This document shows positions 1 through 7,020 of a stretch of DNA of 64,000 nucleotides, one piece after another. The translations under genes were made by a program, and so were the position numbers. Source of the DNA: Campylobacter aviculae (GTDB taxonomy: Bacteria; Campylobacterota; Campylobacteria; Campylobacterales; Campylobacteraceae); contig NZ_NXMA01000007.1 of the NCBI RefSeq assembly GCF_005406215.1, positions 1-64,000 of the forward strand. Direction: 5' to 3'. Position 1 is the stretch's first letter; each line of letters begins with the position of its first letter. The notes beneath the pieces are model-generated. The model did not search any database, was not told the DNA's origin, and saw only the letters and a list, made by a program, of their open reading frames with translations.

Positions 1-197
1 TGCTAAAAAGCGATTGTGTTATCAGTGGAAAAATCGCTATAGCTTATAAGGATGATAAAGCTTTCGTTTTTAATTACGAGCTTTGTAAAAAACTTCCAAA
101 AAATTTTAAAGAGGAATGTAGAAAAGCTAAAATTCCAAGATTATTAAGAGCTTATTTTTATAATCATAATATTGAAATTTCAAGCTTTAAGTTTTAA
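1..197 (+). CDS. tilS: tilS 3' end (partial), tRNA(Ile)-lysidine synthase C-terminus
   Basis: The last 64 codons of an ORF that enters from the left, ending at the taa of 195-197. The encoded tail is basic and ends in Ser-Phe-Lys-Phe. I assign it to TilS (the enzyme that makes lysidine at the wobble base of the tRNA-Ile that reads AUA) from its position: in C. jejuni, tilS is the neighbour of the EI24-like gene and dut. The visible tail has no catalytic motif, so the family call rests on context. An identical stretch recurs at 2816-3012, cut off from any tilS body. This copy is therefore probably the functional one, with its body left of the window. Confidence 0.6.
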   Translation, partial: LKSDCVISGKIAIAYKDDKAFVFNYELCKKLPKNFKEECRKAKIPRLLRAYFYNHNIEISSFKF

Positions 198-428
198 AAT
201 TTTTTGATAGCTTAAATGGGTTAAGAAAATCACAAAAAATACTTGCAAAAAAAGTCCTAAAAGTGGAACAGAAGAAAGCAAATAAAAACAAAGTGTGCTG
301 AATTTAAATTCAAAAGGAGAAAATTGATTGTTAAAATTTTTAAAATTTTGCTGATTTAAAACTGAACTTATTACGTCTAAAACTAATAATTTATGAAAGA
401 GATAATAAAAAGCAAAGTAATAAACAAA
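180..428 (-). pseudogene. Truncated duplicate of the EI24-like membrane protein gene (3' part only)
   Basis: The C-terminal ~80 residues of the intact protein at 2995-3702 are repeated here almost perfectly. Upstream of 428 the sequence changes to unrelated DNA, so the N-terminal two thirds are missing. A TTG near 434 could formally start an 84-residue ORF, but there is no Shine-Dalgarno and no membrane topology of the parent. It overlaps the tilS end tail-to-tail by 18 bp, as in the intact copy. I read it as a remnant created by the duplication and not as a working gene. Confidence 0.85.
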
Positions 429-529
429 GCTCAAAGTTAATAATTTTGGACCTGCCCGATAACTATCTCCTTAAATTAATTTGTTTGCAAACTATTCCAA
501 CTATTATTCTTTATAGTTAATGCGTATTT

Positions 530-567
530 TATTAAAAAGAAAATAGCCTTATTCATTGATAAGGCTA
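530..567 (-). terminator. Intrinsic terminator of the GH42 gene
   Basis: A 9-bp perfect stem (tagccttat at 544-552 with ataaggcta at 559-567) around a 6-base loop. On the minus strand it is followed by a T-rich run (ttttcttttta). It lies 21 bp past the GH42 stop codon, so the gene travels with its own terminator. Confidence 0.85.
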
Positions 568-588
568 TACATAGCTTGTAGGTATATT

Positions 589-2541
589 TTATTTTTTTAT
601 TAATTTACCTTCATAAGCATTTAAAGAAATTCCATTGAATTCTTTTTTCAGATTTGTGTGGTTTATAACAAAATAATAATCTTCGTTATTCACTCTTCTC
701 TTAACAACCTCTACACCAGAATCAGATTCGATAACTTCTATGTTAGATTCTGATAATATCTTCTTAGCTATTATATTCATGATATTATCATCTACGCCAG
801 TACCGATATAATAGGCTTCTCCACGACCGTACTTATTTAAAGTTATAGCTGATAATTCATTATAAAATTTATCATCATACATAAATAAACTTTGCGCTGT
901 AGTAGTTTTTAACATATCTCTAAACACAGCTCCGGTACCTTCAATTCCAGCAAAATTATTTACACCTTTAATTTTGACATCTTGTCCTTCTTGAAGAGAC
1001 TCTATTTCTTCAACAAATCCACCGATTAAATCATTATAAAAACTTGGATTTAATTCTCCTAATACTAAATTATTATAATAATCCTTAATTGCAGTTCTAA
1101 ATGTAAATACCACTTTACCACCATTTTTAACAAATTCTTTAATTTTTTCTTGAACTTCAGTCTTAAATACAATCATAGTTGGTATTAATAAAACTTTGTA
1201 CTCGCTAAAATCTACATATGATGGAATAACATCTATATTAACATTATTTTCATAGAAAGGTCTATATAATCTATATACTTCATTTTTATAATCCATTAAA
1301 AAGCTTTGTCTTTGAATTCTAAATGATGCCATAGATTCATAATCATAAATAACAGCTACCTCTGATTTTATTTCACTATTTATAACATTTTCATTTTCTT
1401 TCATATCTTTAAAGAAATCTTGAACTTCATAGAATTTTCTTCTTTTTCTATTATCTTGATCTATTATTCCATAACAATATTGTTCTGCTCCTTTAGTTGC
1501 TCCTCTATATCTAAAATACATAAGAGAATTGCATCCATGAGCCATTGCCTGGTATGACCACATTTTAGCTTGATTTGGTCTTGGAAGATATCCAATAACA
1601 TCATGACCTTGTGCTCCCATTATAGCTTCTGTTATCCAAAAGTTTTGTCTTTTGGCACCTCTCATAAAATCTAAACCACATGCTATTTCATATGGAGGAA
1701 TTGGCTCTTTTTGCCCACCCCATACCGGATAATTGTTATATGCGACTATATCTATATGCTTTGCAAGCTTTGAAAGATCAAAGCTTTTATCAAAATATCC
1801 ACCCGAAAAATCATGTATTACAATAGAATCTTCACCTAATATTTCTTTTAAAATATTTACTTGTAATTTTGCATAATTTTCAACACTTAAACTTCTAAAT
1901 CTTTCCCATTCCATCCTCAAACTTGGATTATGAGTGGTTATTGTTTTTGCTGGCATTGGAATTTCATCAAAATCATTATAAGTTTGAGACCAAAATCTAG
2001 TACCCCATATTTCATTCAATTTGTTTATATCATTATTATAAGCTTCTTTTAAATAATTTCTAAAGGCTTCTTTGCAGTTATTGCAAAAACATATATCACT
2101 ACCTTCATGTCCAAATTCATTATCTATTTGCCAAGCCACTATAGCTTTTTCATCCTTAAAATGACTTGCAAGCTTTCTAATTATTATTTCACTGTATTTA
2201 TGGTAAGTCTTGCTATTAAAACAATATTGTCTTCTTCCACCAAACACTCTTTTTGTATTATCTTCAAACTCACCTAAAACATCTGGATGTTTTTTAGCAA
2301 GCCAAGCTGGCATTGTAGCTGTTGGTGTGCCAAATATAACGTTTAATCTTTTTTTCTTAGCTTCATTTATTACACGATCAAAATATGAAAAATCAAATTT
2401 CCCTTCTTCACTCTCCATCATATGCCAAGCAAATTCGCCTATTCTTATTACATTGCTACCTAATTCTATAATATTATTTAAATCTTCTTCTAACATATCT
2501 TTATCCCAGTGTTCTGGATAATAATCAACACCTAAAAACAT
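589..2541 (-). CDS. GH42 beta-galactosidase
   Basis: A 650-residue enzyme expected to hydrolyse terminal beta-galactosides in the cytoplasm (no signal peptide). The TIM barrel begins at the Gly-Val-Asp-Tyr-Tyr-Pro-Glu-His-Trp motif typical of GH42. The acid/base Glu142 lies in WQIDNEFG and the nucleophile Glu305 in FWITEA. Cys107, Cys151, Cys153 and Cys156 match the structural zinc site of the family. The trimerisation and C-terminal domains follow, and full length is normal for GH42. I chose the ATG at 2539-2541 because AAGGAG lies 8 bases upstream. The ORF runs 12 codons further up, but without a ribosome site. Thermophilic Campylobacter are essentially asaccharolytic, so this gene is out of place. 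The strong Shine-Dalgarno and the stem-loop terminator suggest a Gram-positive (Clostridium-like) donor, which is an inference. No lactose permease adjoins it. Confidence 0.93.
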   Translation of the reverse strand: MFLGVDYYPEHWDKDMLEEDLNNIIELGSNVIRIGEFAWHMMESEEGKFDFSYFDRVINEAKKKRLNVIFGTPTATMPAWLAKKHPDVLGEFEDNTKRVFGGRRQYCFNSKTYHKYSEIIIRKLASHFKDEKAIVAWQIDNEFGHEGSDICFCNNCKEAFRNYLKEAYNNDINKLNEIWGTRFWSQTYNDFDEIPMPAKTITTHNPSLRMEWERFRSLSVENYAKLQVNILKEILGEDSIVIHDFSGGYFDKSFDLSKLAKHIDIVAYNNYPVWGGQKEPIPPYEIACGLDFMRGAKRQNFWITEAIMGAQGHDVIGYLPRPNQAKMWSYQAMAHGCNSLMYFRYRGATKGAEQYCYGIIDQDNRKRRKFYEVQDFFKDMKENENVINSEIKSEVAVIYDYESMASFRIQRQSFLMDYKNEVYRLYRPFYENNVNIDVIPSYVDFSEYKVLLIPTMIVFKTEVQEKIKEFVKNGGKVVFTFRTAIKDYYNNLVLGELNPSFYNDLIGGFVEEIESLQEGQDVKIKGVNNFAGIEGTGAVFRDMLKTTTAQSLFMYDDKFYNELSAITLNKYGRGEAYYIGTGVDDNIMNIIAKKILSESNIEVIESDSGVEVVKRRVNNEDYYFVINHTNLKKEFNGISLNAYEGKLIKK

Positions 2542-2676
2542 TTTGTTTACTCCTTTCTTACTGTAAGTTTTAACCATTATATTAAGTTTATTTTTAAAAG
2601 TAAATATCTTTTAAATCAAAATGACGAATTAGAGAATTAACCTATCAAATTGTTTCTACATTACACATGAGTTATT

Positions 2677-2698
2677 TATAAGTACTAAGTAACTTATA
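2677..2698. promoter_or_regulatory. Dyad upstream of the GH42 gene, candidate operator
   Basis: Inverted repeat TATAAGT - 8 bases - ACTTATA, about 135 bp before the GH42 start codon within the foreign segment. Spacing and symmetry would suit a dimeric repressor, but no regulator gene came with the segment. I cannot place a convincing -35/-10 pair next to it. Confidence 0.3.
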
Positions 2699-2815
2699 AT
2701 TCTGCCTCTCTTATTTTTATCGTGTTTTTAGTTTTACTAGTTGGTTTAAATCATACCAAAGAATTTTAGACGCTTCTTTTTGTATATTTTTACTTTTTTG
2801 TTCGGGTTTTTCTTT

Positions 2816-3012
2816 TGCTAAAAAGCGATTGTGTTATCAGTGGAAAAATCGCTATAGCTTATAAGGATGATAAAGCTTTCGTTTTTAATTACGAGCTTTG
2901 TAAAAAACTTCCAAAAAATTTTAAAGAGGAATGTAGAAAAGCTAAAATTCCAAGATTATTAAGAGCTTATTTTTATAATCATAATATTGAAATTTCAAGC
3001 TTTAAGTTTTAA
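2816..3012 (+). pseudogene. tilS 3' fragment, second copy
   Basis: Identical in sequence to the tilS end at 1-197. Upstream in the same frame there are only about 15 hydrophobic codons before a stop at 2767. A TTG at 2815 could formally open a 65-residue ORF, but it has no ribosome site. I treat it as a duplicated fragment cut off by the insertion. Confidence 0.85.
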
Positions 3013-3243
3013 AATTTTTTGATAGCTTAAATGGGTTAAGAAAATCACAAAAAATACTTGCAAAAAAAGTCCTAAAAATGGAACAGAAGAAAGCAAATAA
3101 AAACAAAGTGTGCTGAATTTAAATTCAAAAGGAGAAAATTGATTGTTAAAATTTTTAAAATTTTGCTGATTTAAAACTGAACTTATTACGTCTAAAACTA
3201 ATAATTTATGAAAGAGATAATAAAAAGCAAAGTAATAAACAAA
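2816..3243. repeat. Direct repeat, copy 2 (partner 1-428)
   Basis: Second copy of the repeat. Its left edge abuts the foreign segment, and its right edge continues into the intact EI24-like gene. The tilS reading frame, followed leftwards from 2816, hits a stop at 2767-2769, so this copy cannot encode a full TilS. Confidence 0.95.
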
Positions 3244-3702
3244 AAGATTGATAAAGGGTAAAAATAAGGCCAGAGTGCAAAGCATAAAAAGCAAAGCAAA
3301 TTTTATAAATATTTTAAAAATTTCAAAAAATACTTTGAAAGTTGAAATTTCATCTGTTTTTTCATAATGATAATATTTTTGATTGATTTCTTTAGTAATT
3401 AAAGGAGTGAGAAAAGAAGTGATAAAAAGTGCTAAAAAAACCGAAGCAAAAACCACAATAAAACCTGAAAATAGAAAGCTTATAATTGTGATTAGAATTT
3501 GAATAAAATGAAAAGCATATAGCCAAGCCCAAAAGGAATCTTCGCTAACACTAAATAAAGAATGAAAATAATCAAGCAAAAAAGAAAAACCAAAGATAAC
3601 TAAAATTCCTATAAATATCATGCTACCTATAAGTGGGATGAAAGAAAATTTTAAAAATTTAAACGAGAAAAAATCCCGTAAAGAGAGTTTTAGGATTTGC
3701 AT
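2995..3702 (-). CDS. EI24/CysZ-like integral membrane protein (Cj1452-like)
   Basis: A 235-residue inner-membrane protein with about five hydrophobic segments: roughly 20-45, 65-95, 130-155, 160-180 and 200-225. Length and pattern fit the EI24/CysZ-like family, whose best-known member carries sulfate, but I see nothing that fixes a substrate here. It starts at 3702 inside the end of dut (13-bp overlap), so it is translationally coupled to dut. Its last 18 bp overlap the tilS fragment tail-to-tail. The 3' third is duplicated at 180-428. Function unknown. Confidence 0.8.
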   Translation of the reverse strand: MQILKLSLRDFFSFKFLKFSFIPLIGSMIFIGILVIFGFSFLLDYFHSLFSVSEDSFWAWLYAFHFIQILITIISFLFSGFIVVFASVFLALFITSFLTPLITKEINQKYYHYEKTDEISTFKVFFEIFKIFIKFALLFMLCTLALFLPFINLFVYYFAFYYLFHKLLVLDVISSVLNQQNFKNFNNQFSPFEFKFSTLCFYLLSSVPFLGLFLQVFFVIFLTHLSYQKILKLKA

Positions 3703-4394
3703 GATAAGGTTTTTTTATATTCTTCTTCGAGACGATTATAGATTTTTTCATAATCAAATTCGGTTTTTAAAATTTCATTTAAAATTTCATTATCTTCTTT
3801 GCCATTCCAATTTTTTACATAGGTTCCGTTTTTGTATCCATGATCCTGCCTAAAAATATTAAGAACATTTTTGCCTATATAAATTTTATAAAGACTATCT
3901 AAGTTTAATCCGCATTTAATGGCTAAAGTAAAATAAACAGATAATAATTCATCTAGCTCTAGTTTAAAGCCACTGCATTTGTGGATAATAAGTTCTATAT
4001 CGTTTAGAATACTATAAATTTCATTTTTATTATCACTTGGTTTATTTTCTTCATTGCAAAAATCTTTAAATTCTCCAATTGAAGCAATTTCAGTAGAAAA
4101 AAGACTAAAATCTTGATCTTTTTTTTTATTTTCAAGAAGTAAGCTTAAAATAAAATGCCAAATATCAACAATTTCTATACGGACATTTTCCCAATTTGTT
4201 GGCTCTGAAATATTTTTCCAGTGTTTCCAAGCAAAAGAATCAATAAGTTCCGCACACTCCATATAAATACAGCGTCTCCAGCTAATAAGTTTTCCTTCTT
4301 TAGTATAACCTTCTTCCCAGCCAAGACCATTGGTTTCGTCATTCAATTTTTGCTGAAGTTTTAGCATATTTTCTATGATTTGTGCGCTTTTCAT
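3690..4394 (-). CDS. dut: Dimeric dUTPase (dUTP diphosphatase)
   Basis: A 234-residue protein that hydrolyses dUTP (and dUDP) to dUMP and keeps uracil out of DNA. It belongs to the all-alpha dimeric dUTPase / MazG-like superfamily, not the trimeric beta type. Metal-binding motifs are visible: the ExxE pair in YMECAELIDSF (residues ~44-54) and the second site in RIEIVDIWHF (~70-80). The ATG at 4394 has an AAGG ribosome site. The protein closely resembles the structurally characterised C. jejuni enzyme I remember, but with many substitutions, more than I expect between strains of one species. The 3' end overlaps the EI24-like gene. Confidence 0.95.
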   Translation of the reverse strand: MKSAQIIENMLKLQQKLNDETNGLGWEEGYTKEGKLISWRRCIYMECAELIDSFAWKHWKNISEPTNWENVRIEIVDIWHFILSLLLENKKKDQDFSLFSTEIASIGEFKDFCNEENKPSDNKNEIYSILNDIELIIHKCSGFKLELDELLSVYFTLAIKCGLNLDSLYKIYIGKNVLNIFRQDHGYKNGTYVKNWNGKEDNEILNEILKTEFDYEKIYNRLEEEYKKTLSCKS

Positions 4395-4441
4395 AAGACT
4401 TTACCTTAATTTTTAGAATGATTATAAAATAAAATTTCAAA

Positions 4442-4996
4442 TCAAGCGTAAAGATTTAATCCATCTTTTTGTTTGTCGTTGTTATTTTGATCTTGTTGTT
4501 TTTCAAGTTGTTTTTTCATTTGTTCTAAAATTTCGTCTAAAAGTTTTTTACTATCTTCTAGCATAGAAGTATTTGTATCTTTATTGTTTGTTTGGTTTTG
4601 TTTTAATAAATTATCAAGCTTATTGGTTAAATTATTCGCAATAGCATTACTATGATTTTCATCTTTTGGAGCTGGTAAAACGTCGGCAATTTGCATAGCG
4701 GTTTGAATAATTTCTTTCGGATTTAGTTCTCCTACTTTAGAATTGGCTAAAAAATTTTGCAACATAGGTTCAACGTCTTTCATAGCATTGTTAATTTCAT
4801 CTAGATCATTTTGAGTTAGTTTAGACCCTTCAAAAGTAAAACTAAATCCATATTGACGTTTCAAGCTTAGATGTTTTCCATCTTCATTGCTATAACCCAC
4901 GCTTTGATTGTCATACATTGAAAGACTTAAATGTTTGCCACTTTTTGTTGTGTAGTCCATAGAAAAACTCTGATTTTTGCTAGCATCTATTTGCAT
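4442..4996 (-). CDS. Cj1450-like protein, function unknown
   Basis: A 184-residue soluble, hydrophilic protein without signal peptide or membrane segment. The N-terminal ~50 residues are beta-rich with two similar GKHLSL repeats (about residues 20-25 and 40-45). The C-terminus (~130-180) is Gln/Asn/Lys-rich and probably coiled. In C. jejuni the gene at this place is annotated as an ATP/GTP-binding protein, but I see no Walker A motif here. AGGAG lies 6 bases before the ATG at 4996. It is transcribed towards dut with a 47-bp gap. Confidence 0.7.
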   Translation of the reverse strand: MQIDASKNQSFSMDYTTKSGKHLSLSMYDNQSVGYSNEDGKHLSLKRQYGFSFTFEGSKLTQNDLDEINNAMKDVEPMLQNFLANSKVGELNPKEIIQTAMQIADVLPAPKDENHSNAIANNLTNKLDNLLKQNQTNNKDTNTSMLEDSKKLLDEILEQMKKQLEKQQDQNNNDKQKDGLNLYA

Positions 4997-5056
4997 AATC
5001 CACTCCTATAAATCTAGATTTTATTACCATATCGACTGATTTTAAAATTTCTTTAG

Positions 5057-5062
5057 TATAAT
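5057..5062 (+). promoter_or_regulatory. TATAAT -10 box eight bases before the next start codon
   Basis: A perfect TATAAT preceded by T-rich DNA, as in Campylobacter sigma-70 promoters. Only 8 bases separate it from the ATG at 5071, and there is no Shine-Dalgarno. The transcript should therefore be leaderless or nearly so. Confidence 0.6.
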
Positions 5063-5070
5063 ATTTAATT

Positions 5071-5478
5071 ATGGATGAGAGAATTTTAAATTTTATAAAA
5101 GGCGAACAGCTTTTATCATGGGCAATGATTGATGAAATCGGTGTTTATACCGCCAGTGCTTTTTACGCTTTTGATGAAAAAAATTTTGCTCTGATTATAT
5201 CTTCACATGAAAACACTAAACATATTAAACTTGCTTTAGCTTATCCTAGCGTAGCTCTTAACATAGCTAAAGAAAATAAAATTGCTTTTTTAAAAGGGAT
5301 TCAGGCTAAGGCAGATTTTAAGCGTGCAAATGAAGAACAAGAAAAAATATATTTTTCTAAATTTTCTTTTGCTTGTTTAGATAAGAGTGCAAAAGTATAT
5401 GCTCTTGATTTAATTTGGGTTAAATTTACAGATAATGCTTTAGGTTTTTCTAAAAAATTAGAATTTTTTAGAAAATAA
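5071..5478 (+). CDS. YhbP/pyridoxamine-phosphate-oxidase-like split-barrel protein (Cj1449c-like)
   Basis: A 135-residue small soluble protein whose length and beta-strand pattern fit the FMN-binding split barrel of the YhbP / PNPOx-like family. Typical elements are the N-terminal helix, Trp-Ala-x-Ile strand (residues ~17-20), the Thr-Lys-His-Ile-Lys segment (~48-53) and a C-terminal Trp-Val-Lys-Phe strand (~111-114). Substrate unknown. It may start translation from a leaderless mRNA. It precedes kpsM by 100 bp and points the same way, but a poly-T run and a likely new promoter separate them. Confidence 0.7.
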   Translation: MDERILNFIKGEQLLSWAMIDEIGVYTASAFYAFDEKNFALIISSHENTKHIKLALAYPSVALNIAKENKIAFLKGIQAKADFKRANEEQEKIYFSKFSFACLDKSAKVYALDLIWVKFTDNALGFSKKLEFFRK

Positions 5479-5498
5479 ATTTCATTTTTTTTTTTTTT

Positions 5499-5506
5499 GA
5501 TAAAAT
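5499..5506 (+). promoter_or_regulatory. Candidate kpsM promoter (-10 GATAAAAT)
   Basis: A TAAAAT preceded by a run of about 14 T, matching the T-rich upstream signal of Campylobacter promoters. It lies 72 bases before the kpsM start and is the most promoter-like element in front of the capsule export operon. Confidence 0.4.
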
Positions 5507-5578
5507 ATTGTTTAAAAAAATGAGTTAAGATTTTACATTGTATTTGTTTAAAATTGAAATTGGTGGTGACAAAATTAA

Positions 5579-6361
5579 ATGTTGAATGTAATTTATGCAC
5601 TTTTTTTTAGAGAATTAAAAACTAGATTTGGTAAAAATAAATATTTAGGCTATTTTTGGGTTATAGGTGAGCCTATGGCTATAGTTTTAGTTGTCACTAC
5701 TGTTGTAACTATAATTAGAGAATATCATCATCAGGTAATGCCACAAGGTATTTCGATTTTTATGTTTTTGATTTCCGGAATCGTTCCTTATTTTATGTTT
5801 AGAAGTATAGTAACTCAACTTATGAATGGCATAGGAGCAAATTTGAATTTATTTGCTTATAAACCCGTTAAGCCTATTCATGTGTTTATAGCTAGAACTT
5901 TACTTGAGTTTTGTATTTATTTTGCTATTTTTATAGTGATACTTTTTTTTGCTGGATGGTTTTTTAGATTGGATGTTATTCCTAAACATTTTTTTAATGT
6001 TATGATTTGTGTATTTTTGCTTATGGTGTCTGGTTTTGCATTGGGTATGTTATTTGCCATAATAGGATATTTTCTAGAACCTTTAAAAACTTTGCTTAAT
6101 TATTTTAGCATAGTATTTTATTGGAGTTCCGGGATAATTTTTCCTACCTGGTTAATGCCAAAACCATTGCTCGATATATTTTACTATAATCCTTTGCTTC
6201 ATATTATGGAAAATTTAAGATATAATTTTTTTGATAATTATCCTATGCAAGATACTTACACTTATTATTATCCTATATTTTGTATTATGTGTATCTATTT
6301 TTTAGGTCTTTTTTTGTATTACTATAATAGGCAAGCTTTAACGGCAGTTAGAAGATCATGA
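5579..6361 (+). CDS. kpsM: Capsule ABC transporter permease KpsM
   Basis: A 260-residue inner-membrane subunit of the ABC-2 type capsule exporter. Six hydrophobic segments are evident: about 25-48, 60-80, 105-130, 140-165, 170-195 and 228-248. There is an ABC-2 signature-like stretch around residues 160-190 (Trp-Ser-Ser-Gly-Ile-Ile-Phe). A GGTGG ribosome site precedes the ATG. Its tga overlaps the kpsT ATG (ATGA), so the two subunits are coupled. It is the first gene of kpsMTEDF and acts with KpsT to move phospholipid-Kdo-linked polymer across the inner membrane. Confidence 0.97.
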   Translation: MLNVIYALFFRELKTRFGKNKYLGYFWVIGEPMAIVLVVTTVVTIIREYHHQVMPQGISIFMFLISGIVPYFMFRSIVTQLMNGIGANLNLFAYKPVKPIHVFIARTLLEFCIYFAIFIVILFFAGWFFRLDVIPKHFFNVMICVFLLMVSGFALGMLFAIIGYFLEPLKTLLNYFSIVFYWSSGIIFPTWLMPKPLLDIFYYNPLLHIMENLRYNFFDNYPMQDTYTYYYPIFCIMCIYFLGLFLYYYNRQALTAVRRS

Positions 6362-7020
6362 TAAAATTATTAAATTTGACTAAATCTTATCCTTTATTTG
6401 GCGGAGGAAGGCATTATGTTTTTAAGAATTTTAGTTTTGAATTTCCTGAAAATTGTAGCATTGGTTTAATGGGATATAATGGTGCTGGGAAATCAACTTT
6501 AATGAAACTTTTAAGTGGATCAGAACTTCCAGATAGAGGTAAAATCATTACCAATAAAAAATTATCATGGCCTTTGGGTTTAAATGGGGCTTTTCAAGGT
6601 TCTCTAACTGCAAGGGATAATGCTAAATTTGTAGCAAGAGTTTATGGTTATAGGGGTGAAAAATTGCATGAAAAGGTGCAATTTGTAGAAGACTTTGCTG
6701 AACTTGGAAAATTTTTTGATGAACCTATGAATACTTATTCCTCTGGTATGCAAGCACGAATAGCTTTTGGCTTAAGCATGGCTTTTGATTTTGATTATTA
6801 TCTTATAGACGAAGCTGGAGCTGTTGGGGATCCTAAATTTAGAGAAAAAAGCATTAGGCTTTATAAAGAAAGATTAAGTCAATCTAAAGTTATTATGGTT
6901 TCTCATAATGTGGCTGAAATTAAAGAATGGTGTGATAAAATTATTTTTATGGAAAACGGACAAATAACCGTTTATGATGACGTAGATGAAGGTATAGCAG
7001 TATATCAAGGGAAAGCGTAA
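6358..7020 (+). CDS. kpsT: Capsule ABC transporter ATPase KpsT
   Basis: A 220-residue ATP-binding subunit. Walker A GYNGAGKST is at residues 39-47, signature YSSGM at 127-131, Walker B YYLIDEAGAV at 147-156 and switch His183. In Walker B the catalytic Glu is followed by Ala, as in the polysaccharide-export subfamily. Length is normal. It starts inside the kpsM stop and its taa overlaps the kpsE ATG. Confidence 0.98.
   Translation: MIKLLNLTKSYPLFGGGRHYVFKNFSFEFPENCSIGLMGYNGAGKSTLMKLLSGSELPDRGKIITNKKLSWPLGLNGAFQGSLTARDNAKFVARVYGYRGEKLHEKVQFVEDFAELGKFFDEPMNTYSSGMQARIAFGLSMAFDFDYYLIDEAGAVGDPKFREKSIRLYKERLSQSKVIMVSHNVAEIKEWCDKIIFMENGQITVYDDVDEGIAVYQGKA

Larger units (their letters stand above)
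1..428. repeat. Direct repeat, copy 1 (partner 2816-3243)
   Basis: Bases 1-428 match 2816-3243 at a constant offset of 2815. I found one mismatch (g at 263, a at 3078), which changes Leu to Phe in the EI24-like protein. Homology stops sharply after 428. The left edge cannot be seen because the window begins inside the repeat. The repeat holds the tilS 3' end and the 3' third of the EI24-like gene and flanks the GH42 segment. Confidence 0.95.
429..2815. other. Inserted foreign-looking segment between the direct repeats
   Basis: About 2.39 kb of unique DNA interrupting the tilS / EI24-like junction. It contains one complete gene (GH42) with its own ribosome site and terminator, plus about 275 bp of upstream DNA (2542-2815) and 160 bp downstream. 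No transposase, integrase, terminal inverted repeat or target-site duplication is visible, apart from the large flanking repeat. Base composition is AT-rich like the host, so composition does not discriminate. Confidence 0.75.

Noticed and set aside
2210-2521. Plus-strand ORF of about 100 codons opposite the beta-galactosidase gene
   Set aside because: It is antisense to the conserved N-terminal barrel of the enzyme, has no ribosome site and no recognisable protein pattern. It is a frame shadow.
2542-2577. Twelve-codon N-terminal extension of the beta-galactosidase
   Set aside because: AAGGAG lies inside this stretch and points to the ATG at 2541. GH42 proteins normally begin at the GVDYYPEHW region.
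429-2815. Insertion sequence or phage carrying the GH42 gene
   Set aside because: No transposase, integrase, terminal inverted repeats or short target duplication is visible; the only repeats are the long host-derived ones.
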